From: Terriglobia bacterium
GTDB lineage: Bacteria > Acidobacteriota > Terriglobia > Terriglobales > Acidobacteriaceae
Reading direction: 5' to 3'
Assembly: GCA_020073185.1 (NCBI GenBank)
Contig: JAIQFT010000025.1
Location: 28,415-92,414, forward strand
DNA length: 64,000 nt
Part shown: piece by piece, positions 58,552 through 64,000 of the stretch
Layout of the letters: each line of letters opens with the position of its first letter
How positions within the stretch are numbered: position 1 is the stretch's first letter
Notes under the pieces: model-generated
The model's database searches: none
The model's input: the letters and a program-made list of their open reading frames with translations, nothing else
Told to the model about the DNA's origin: nothing
Made by a program: the position numbers and the translations under genes

Positions 58552-59643
58552 TCAAAAGGCACGCAAAGGAGTCGGCGTTTCGCTTAGGTCGCGGTCTCTC
58601 ATAGCGGAATGGCACACCATACAGGATCGCTGCGTGCTATTTCCTTCCTGGGAAACCAAAGCGTAAGTTTGCCCGTGCAGCGACCAGGTAACAACCTTGT
58701 AGCCCTCGAACGTGCGGTAGTGGAAGCTCACCTTCTTATAATCGACTTCGACTCCTCCTGAAGCGACGGCCACCGCATCGGGCGTCACTACCAGGCTCAC
58801 AAGGCCTGTCTGCATCTGGTAAGCAATGTAGGCAGCGGGCTTGCTGCCGACTTGCACTAGCCGCGCGCCCTCCAGACGAAAAGGTCGCTCCTCTCCCGGG
58901 GCAGCAGGGGACGCCGGCAAAGCCAGTGAAAACGGTGACTTCGCTTTAAACCATTCATTGAGCGTCTGCTGCGAATCCGAGCGAATGCCAAGCGCAAGAC
59001 TTCCCTGAGCATACTGCCGGTGAGTACGAACGGCGAACTCGGCAAACTTCAGCCCAGAGAGTGGCGTCGATGATGACGGGGGTTTCGTACTTAACACTGC
59101 GACAATCGCCATCAGCGCTAGCGCTGGTACGAGTACCTTCCACTGCAGAAAGCGCCGCCAGACGGGCAGCTCCCAAGGGTCGGGTGGAATTGGTTCTCGC
59201 TGGGTCTTCACCACTGGCTGCGACGGCGCCTTCAGTTGCGCCAGCAGCCCTTCTTCCTGAGGAGTCGGGTCGTCGTCCACGGACGTAGCAGCGCGAAGCA
59301 GGGGTCCGCAGTGGTCGCAGAGCGCGGCATGCATGATCAACTGCGCTGCCTTCAACTCCGGCCACAGTCCGGCGGCCACTTCATGCCAGTCGACATCGTT
59401 ATCTTCAGGGCAGTCGACCTCCGGCGGTGCGGCTTCCGAGACCGCCACCTGCGAAAGCTGATTCACGACTTGCCGGTATTTCGATACCTTCCTGCTGCAA
59501 TCCCCGCATGTCTGCAGGTGACGCTCGGCCTCGCGAACGGCGTCCGGAGAGGGCCCGTGGAGCTCTTGCGCGGTCTCCGACGGCGAGGGCACCAGAGCGT
59601 CAAGCTCGTGGCTGTCAATATGTTTGTCGAATGGACGGCGCAA
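58552..59643 (-). CDS. Membrane anti-sigma factor with two zinc motifs and a terminal CxxCH
   Basis: 363 residues from TTG 59643, chosen because GGGAG sits 8 nt upstream; GTG 59652 directly abuts that site. Two zinc anti-sigma motifs HxxxCxxC lie in the cytosolic part (HLQTCGDC and HAALCDHC). A membrane segment is at ~169-185 (WKVLVPALALMAIVAVLS). Outside, the usual anti-sigma beta domain (AAYIAYQMQTGLVSLVV, FEGYKVVTWSLHGQTYALVS) is extended by NSTQRSCMVCHSAMRDRD, where CMVCH is a c-type haem motif. It follows its cognate sigma gene by 54 nt. Confidence 0.82.
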   Translation of the reverse strand: MRRPFDKHIDSHELDALVPSPSETAQELHGPSPDAVREAERHLQTCGDCSRKVSKYRQVVNQLSQVAVSEAAPPEVDCPEDNDVDWHEVAAGLWPELKAAQLIMHAALCDHCGPLLRAATSVDDDPTPQEEGLLAQLKAPSQPVVKTQREPIPPDPWELPVWRRFLQWKVLVPALALMAIVAVLSTKPPSSSTPLSGLKFAEFAVRTHRQYAQGSLALGIRSDSQQTLNEWFKAKSPFSLALPASPAAPGEERPFRLEGARLVQVGSKPAAYIAYQMQTGLVSLVVTPDAVAVASGGVEVDYKKVSFHYRTFEGYKVVTWSLHGQTYALVSQEGNSTQRSCMVCHSAMRDRDLSETPTPLRAF

Positions 59644-59697
59644 TTCCGGCACTCCCTTATATGACCAATACGAATTCCCGAGGGAATTTGCTTTTAG

Positions 59698-60429
59698 CTA
59701 CTCCTCGTCATCGTCGGAATCCGATCGGAATTCAAGGATCTGCTCTCGGATGCAATGCTTCAGCCGTTCAATGACGCTTCCAACTCCCTTGGCGCTCAGT
59801 CCTATGGTCGGCAGGGAGGCGATTTCCTTGGAACTCATTCCTTGCCGGAAGTAGAGCCAGAAAATCATTCGATCACGCTTTTGGTCGGGCCCGGTCAAGC
59901 CACGCTTCAGGAGTTCATCAATCTCACTCAGTAAAACTCCGAAGGCGATTTTCTCTTGGCTCCCAAGAGCCTCGTTCCCTCCCTCGGGATCGACATCGCT
60001 CGTGGAAACATGAGGCTGGTCGCCTCCGGATGATTGACTATGACCATGCTTGAAATAGTCGTGAGCGGCATTGGCTGCAGTTTTCTTTATATATCCCAAA
60101 ATAGCTTCGGGATGCTGGATAGCAAAGTCCCGCAGGAGGCGGCAGCCGTCTTCCCAGAGTTTGAGGTAGGTTACCTGGACCAGGTCCTCAACCAGGGACC
60201 GAGAGGGTTCGCCCCACAGGGAGGCTGTGCGGATTATGGTGAGGCTGATGGGTTTTCCGACGCGGGAAACGAACTCCTCCCATGCCTGTTCATCAGGAGG
60301 GCCGGCGCAGAGACAGACGAGGTCCTTCAGGGACAAAGACGAATATCGCGTCGGCTTAGGGGTGTTCGAGATCCTTGAGTCGCCGAAGGGCAACGTCGCA
60401 TTCTTGCCCTGATACTCAGTTCGTCCCAC
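59698..60429 (-). CDS. Sigma-70 family (ECF-like) factor
   Basis: 243 residues from GTG 60429, with AGGAG 7 nt upstream; an in-frame start at 60603 lacks a site. Region 2 reads SLVEDLVQVTYLKLWEDGCR and ILGYIKKTAANAAHDYFKHG. Region 4 reads RMIFWLYFRQGMSSKEIASL and KGVGSVIERLKHCIREQILE. An unusually long linker lies between, and an acidic tail (DSDDDEE) ends the protein. It is the probable partner of the anti-sigma factor encoded next to it. Confidence 0.82.
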   Translation of the reverse strand: MGRTEYQGKNATLPFGDSRISNTPKPTRYSSLSLKDLVCLCAGPPDEQAWEEFVSRVGKPISLTIIRTASLWGEPSRSLVEDLVQVTYLKLWEDGCRLLRDFAIQHPEAILGYIKKTAANAAHDYFKHGHSQSSGGDQPHVSTSDVDPEGGNEALGSQEKIAFGVLLSEIDELLKRGLTGPDQKRDRMIFWLYFRQGMSSKEIASLPTIGLSAKGVGSVIERLKHCIREQILEFRSDSDDDEE

Positions 60430-60542
60430 TGCCAGTCTCCTGTTCTGAAATGCACGAGGTGGGATTCGTGATCGTTCCCACCTCGCCGGTGGATAAAGGG
60501 CCCTTTGCATTGCTCGAGCCGTCCGGGCGGGCCACGCCCGAC

Positions 60543-61148
60543 CTACTCCGTGTCTGAGTGGCTTGGTTCCTCTTCGACCCTCGGGATACCTGCGGCGAAC
60601 CAAACTCCCCCCACATTCCGGATAAGCAGTACCGGAGTGCTACAGGGATTCGGCGGAGCCGGCGACAGGGAATCGTCGATTCTGAAGTCCCCGTCGGGCT
60701 CGAGAGCCACCCCGGCGAGGGTTGAGTCATGAGCGGTAGCGGCGGCAGCAGGCCCACAGAAGAGGGTGGCGTGGACGCTCTGCGAGCCGTTAGTTCCGAT
60801 GCCGTTGCCGTTGGCCAGAAGCAGGCCGCGTCCCTCAACCCTGATATGCCCGTCGGACCTTACATCCGCGTCGAGGCCAGCGATCGTCCAAGGTGCGCCC
60901 GGGTTAACACCCCTGACGATGTTTAGGTTGACAGTCCCATTCGCGGCGACACTGGAAAGGGGATCGACCCCGATCGCGCCCTTGAATTTCACCAGCGCGG
61001 GACCATGGTTGTAGGTGTTCTGGTACGCACTGTTTTGAGCAGAGGCGATGCCAGAGACGGCTAGTGCCGCGATCGATACGAGCAATCCACGGACCATGTT
61101 CCGAGCCGCCTTGCCATACCAGAATCTTCCACTGCGATTGTTGTTCAC
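60543..61148 (-). CDS. Exported protein of unknown function
   Basis: 201 residues from GTG 61148, with AAGGAG 6 nt upstream. A signal peptide with a long positive N-region contains MVRGLLVSIAALAVSGIASA. The mature part is a beta-rich domain (VKFKGAIGVDPLSSVAANGT, GHIRVEGRGLLLANGNGIGT, VLLIRNVGGVWFAAGIP) with a Cys pair (LFCGP, NPCST). No family was named with certainty. The sigma/anti-sigma pair lies directly downstream on the same strand, so it could be part of that regulon. Confidence 0.75.
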   Translation of the reverse strand: MNNNRSGRFWYGKAARNMVRGLLVSIAALAVSGIASAQNSAYQNTYNHGPALVKFKGAIGVDPLSSVAANGTVNLNIVRGVNPGAPWTIAGLDADVRSDGHIRVEGRGLLLANGNGIGTNGSQSVHATLFCGPAAAATAHDSTLAGVALEPDGDFRIDDSLSPAPPNPCSTPVLLIRNVGGVWFAAGIPRVEEEPSHSDTE

Positions 61149-61380
61149 TTCGCTCTCCTTGCTATTGGACTTAGTAGGGCCGTTGATCCTCTGGATGTTG
61201 GTGCAAACTCTTGCGGCATCCAACTGCTTCCACTAGAATCTGACCTATTCGCCGCCAGACCGCCGGCCCATGAGCAAGCTAGGCGGCGCCGTTCGAAATC
61301 GTCCTTAAGGGCTCGTCAAGAATTTCCAGGTAAATTCCAAAGAAGTTCCAAAGATCGTCATTCCCCTGGAAACAAAGGTC

Positions 61381-63702
61381 TTGTACGAATTTGGAAAATT
61401 CCGCTGTGACCCCCGGGAGCATCTCCTGCTGTGCGCGGGCAAGCCGGTTTCGCTGTCTCCGAAGTCGTTCGAGATCCTGGTCGCGCTGATTCAGAACAAT
61501 GGCCGGCTGTTGACCAAGGACGAACTCATGCAGCAGGTGTGGCCTGACAGCTTTGTGGAAGAGGCCAACCTGACGGTCAATATCTCCGCACTGCGCAAAG
61601 TGCTGGGCGAGACCCCCGGAGGGCAGCGATATATCGAGACTGTGCCCAAGCGGGGATACCGATTTGTTGCGCCGGTCAAGGAGGTCCAGGACAACGGCAA
61701 ACCCAGCCCATCCATGCAGCCATCCGGCGTTGCGCAGGAAGAGCCGTTGCTACCGGTTGCGCCTGCACCCACCTCGCCGGCTCGGTCTCTGCGCTGGTGG
61801 CTGCCGGCCGCCGGACTCCTGCTGATTGCGGTCCTGGTTTCCGCCGTCTTGGTGATCCGCCGTCCCACCCGGCTCACCGACAAAGACACGGTCGTGCTGG
61901 CCGACTTCGCCAACCCCACGGGGGATCCCGTCTTCGATGGCGCGTTGCGGCAAGGGCTTTCCTCGCAACTGGAGCAGTCGCCGTTCTTGAATCTGCTTTC
62001 CGACGAGCGCATCGCGCAGACGCTATCTCTCATGTCCCAGCCCAAAGACTCCCACCTGACCCACGAACTCGCCCGCGAAGTTTGCCAGCGCACGGCGAGC
62101 GCGGCGGTTCTGGATGGGACGATTGCGCAGGTTGGCACGCAGTACCTTCTGACCCTGAAAGCGATCAACTGCTCAAACGGGGAATCGTTGGGCAGCGCGG
62201 AGGCACAGGCCGCTGACAAAAACCATGTTCTCGATGCCCTGGGAAAGGTGGCTTCGCAGATCCGCAATAAGTTGGGCGAGTCGCTAGCCTCGGTGCAGAG
62301 GTATGACGCCCCAGCGGAAAGCGTCACTACTCCATCGCTGGCTGCCCTCAAAGCCTACAGCCTCGGGTACCAGGCCATGATCGTGAAGAGCGATTGGCCC
62401 GCCGCGATCCCGTTGTTCCAGCGTGCGATCAGCCTAGACCCGAATTTCGCCATGGCCTATGCCAGGATGGGAACCTGTTATTCCAACCTTTACGATACGG
62501 TTCATGCTGCGGAGAGCGTCCGCCGGGCGTATGAACTGCGAGAACGTGCGAGCGAGCGGGAGAAGCTCTACATTGCCTCCCACCACGAACTTTTCGTTAC
62601 CGGAAATCTGGAAGCGGCCCGCAAGGTCTATGAATTGTCGGCGCAAACTTACCCACGCGACGTTCCACTCAACAATCTGGGCCTCATCTACAGCGAACTG
62701 GGCGACTTCGATAAAGCACTCGCTGCGTTTGAAAAGGTATTGAGAGTCAGCGCCGGAACCGGAAACAGGTACGCAAATCTCGTAAGCGGGTATCTGCAAC
62801 TCAACCGTCTGGACGAAGCGAGAGCTGCGGCGCGGGAGGCGCAGGCCCACAAGATTGACTCACCGGAGATTCACCTCAATCTTTACTGGGTCGATTTTCT
62901 TCAGCATGACGCGGCGGGGATGGAGTCGGAGGCGGCTGGACTGATGGGCAAGGCGGGATACGAAGACCAAATGCTCAACCATGAATCGGACACAGCCCTG
63001 TATTTCGGGCAGCTTGCTAAGGCGCGTGTGCTGACCCGGCGCGCCATCGAATCCGCCCGAAGAGGAGATGAAAAAGAGGCGGCGGCGCTATATCAAGCCC
63101 AAGCCGCGGTACGCGAGGCGCTGGTGGGCAATCTGGGCTTGGCGAAACAGGAGGCGCAAGCGGCGCTCGTGCTCTCGAACGCAAGAGATGTGGAGGCTTT
63201 GTCGGCAATCGCGCTGGCGATGGCAGGCGATTCCGCCCAGGCCATGCGCCTGGCGAACGATTTGGCAAAGCGCTTCCCGGAAGACACGTTTGTGCAATTC
63301 AACTACTTGCCTGCGATCCATGCCGCCGCGTTGCTTCGCGTCAGCGATGGCCCCAAGGCCACAGAGGCCCAGGCGGGAGCGCCTTACGAACTCGGGGGTA
63401 ACCTTGAGACCCTGACGTTCGTTCTTTACCCGGTTTACTTGCGCGGCGAGGCATATCTAGCAGCGAAGCAAGGCACCGCGGCGGCAGCGGAGTTTCAGAA
63501 AATTCTCGATCATCCCGGCGTCGTCCGAAGTGAGCCCATCGGCGCACTGGCGCACTTGGGACTGGGCAGGGCCTATGTTCTGTCGGGAGACCAAGGCAAA
63601 GCCAAGGGCGCCTACCAAGACTTCCTCGCACTCTGGAGAGACGCCGACCCGGACGTGCCCATTCTGAAGGAAGCCAAGGCGGAATACTCCAAGCTGCATT
63701 GA
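61381..63702 (+). CDS. Winged-helix (OmpR-type) membrane regulator with TPR repeats
   Basis: 773 residues from TTG 61381; the start is uncertain because homologues have a few residues before YEFGKFRCDP and no ATG is available upstream before a stop near 61310. The DNA-binding domain (~1-100) has the acidobacterial motif VWPDSFVEEANLTVNISALR and ends GYRFVAPVKE. A membrane segment is at ~138-160 (WWLPAAGLLLIAVLVSAVLV). Next is VVLADFANPTGDPVFDGALR, the module shared with the kinase at 49859, then TPR units (QRAISLDPNFAMAYARMGTC). A CadC-like one-component regulator with an unknown signal. Confidence 0.9.
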   Translation: MYEFGKFRCDPREHLLLCAGKPVSLSPKSFEILVALIQNNGRLLTKDELMQQVWPDSFVEEANLTVNISALRKVLGETPGGQRYIETVPKRGYRFVAPVKEVQDNGKPSPSMQPSGVAQEEPLLPVAPAPTSPARSLRWWLPAAGLLLIAVLVSAVLVIRRPTRLTDKDTVVLADFANPTGDPVFDGALRQGLSSQLEQSPFLNLLSDERIAQTLSLMSQPKDSHLTHELAREVCQRTASAAVLDGTIAQVGTQYLLTLKAINCSNGESLGSAEAQAADKNHVLDALGKVASQIRNKLGESLASVQRYDAPAESVTTPSLAALKAYSLGYQAMIVKSDWPAAIPLFQRAISLDPNFAMAYARMGTCYSNLYDTVHAAESVRRAYELRERASEREKLYIASHHELFVTGNLEAARKVYELSAQTYPRDVPLNNLGLIYSELGDFDKALAAFEKVLRVSAGTGNRYANLVSGYLQLNRLDEARAAAREAQAHKIDSPEIHLNLYWVDFLQHDAAGMESEAAGLMGKAGYEDQMLNHESDTALYFGQLAKARVLTRRAIESARRGDEKEAAALYQAQAAVREALVGNLGLAKQEAQAALVLSNARDVEALSAIALAMAGDSAQAMRLANDLAKRFPEDTFVQFNYLPAIHAAALLRVSDGPKATEAQAGAPYELGGNLETLTFVLYPVYLRGEAYLAAKQGTAAAAEFQKILDHPGVVRSEPIGALAHLGLGRAYVLSGDQGKAKGAYQDFLALWRDADPDVPILKEAKAEYSKLH

Positions 63703-63876
63703 GCAACGAATGACGAGTTTGCGCGTTTCTCGATCCCGCCTGCGAAGTACTGGCGTGGATGCTTCCCTTATCACCTGCGACCAAGGCGGATCCATTGGAC
63801 AAGGTGCCCGGCGAACAGCGTCGCGAACAGCGCGGGTAGTCGCGGAGGCACCGAATATCAGAAGAGGGGTATCCAC

Positions 63877-63905
63877 TTGACTCAGGTGACCCCAACAGGT
63901 AGTGT
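63877..63905 (+). promoter_or_regulatory. Sigma-70-type promoter of the IS1595 transposase
   Basis: TTGACT (63877-63882) and TAGTGT (63900-63905) are separated by 17 bp, upstream of the ATG at 63914. The start would fall close to or at the ATG, giving a very short or absent leader. Confidence 0.5.
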
Positions 63906-63913
63906 GCTGGGCC

Positions 63914-64000
63914 ATGCTGCAGGTCGTGGAGGATTATCCCAGGACGCTGGCGGAACTGGAAGCGCGGTTCAGCAGCGAGCAGGCCTGCCGGGAGTATCTG
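63914..64000 (+). CDS. IS1595-family transposase, N-terminal fragment
   Basis: 29 codons to the window end: MLQVVEDYPRTLAELEARFS then SEQACREYL. This is the typical opening of IS1595 transposases, just before the zinc-binding part. The remainder is outside, so integrity cannot be judged. Confidence 0.75.
   Translation, partial: MLQVVEDYPRTLAELEARFSSEQACREYL

Larger units (their letters stand above)
63865..64000 (+). mobile_element. Left end of an IS1595-family insertion element, continues past window
   Basis: The sequence from about 63865 (GAAGAGGGGTATCC) to the window end has a transposase start and its promoter. The exact terminal repeat was not verified because the right end is outside. 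The 163 nt before it, after the regulator stop at 63702, hold nothing recognised. Confidence 0.6.

Overview
The window looks like chromosome from an acidobacterium (phylum Acidobacteriota), most likely an uncultured or Koribacter-like member of the Terriglobia. This is inferred from the GC-rich codon use and from a set of protein types typical of that group: winged-helix/TPR regulators with the SFVEEANLTVNIS motif, Ser/Thr kinases fused to TPR repeats, YVTN and TIGR03118 secreted propellers, Ig-like exported proteins, and a bifunctional homocysteine methyltransferase/MTHFR. No 16S gene, tRNA or CRISPR array was seen, so the assignment is by gene content only.

Layout. 1-3.2 kb: end of a YVTN-type lipoprotein gene, methionine/folate fusion enzyme, xseB, a receiver-like protein and a terminator. 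3.3-8.2 kb: ATP-grasp protein, a secreted subtilisin-like protease with a separate I9-inhibitor-like protein just upstream of it, and YggX. 8.4-13.2 kb: the glyoxylate shunt (isocitrate lyase and an oversized malate synthase) around a divergent IclR regulator with three matching operator sites. 13.4-19.1 kb: an apparent oxalate module of an OxlT-like carrier, three genes for a CoA-independent oxalate oxidoreductase (beta, alpha, fused gamma-delta) and a GntR/FCD regulator with its own operator. 19.2-26.4 kb: an AAA ATPase with a zinc ribbon, thiD-tenA, unknown membrane proteins, a 53-residue exported peptide, an XRE regulator, REP-like hairpins and two small basic coiled-coil proteins.

26.5-37.0 kb is the most striking part: a tightly packed set encoding a 23-haem and a 40-haem c-type cytochrome, an outer-membrane beta-barrel candidate, a LolA-like periplasmic protein, a histidine-rich membrane protein (possible b-type cytochrome) and a membrane-anchored ferredoxin/flavin oxidoreductase. 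Together these could carry electrons from ferredoxin or NAD(P)H across both membranes to the outside. The 40-haem protein is built from a 73-residue tri-haem unit repeated at an exact 219-bp period.

37.0-49.8 kb: a hybrid histidine kinase with a PilZ domain, a Q-rich exported protein, pyruvate:ferredoxin oxidoreductase with a dihydroorotate-dehydrogenase-like partner, and a giant exported protein with Asp boxes, NPSVG pentapeptide repeats and Ig-like domains. 49.9-61.1 kb: Ser/Thr kinase with TPRs, a homologue of cyanobacterial fluorescence recovery protein, a P-loop kinase whose start was removed by an IS66 remnant, a TIGR03118 protein, two ECF sigma factors, a DUF3455 protein and an anti-sigma factor with an extra C-terminal CxxCH. 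61.4-64 kb: a winged-helix/TPR regulator and the left end of an IS1595-type element running off the window.

Taken together, oxalate oxidoreductase and pyruvate:ferredoxin oxidoreductase would both generate reduced ferredoxin, and the cytochrome locus includes a ferredoxin-type oxidoreductase. A ferredoxin-driven, possibly extracellular, electron outlet is therefore a reasonable but untested reading.
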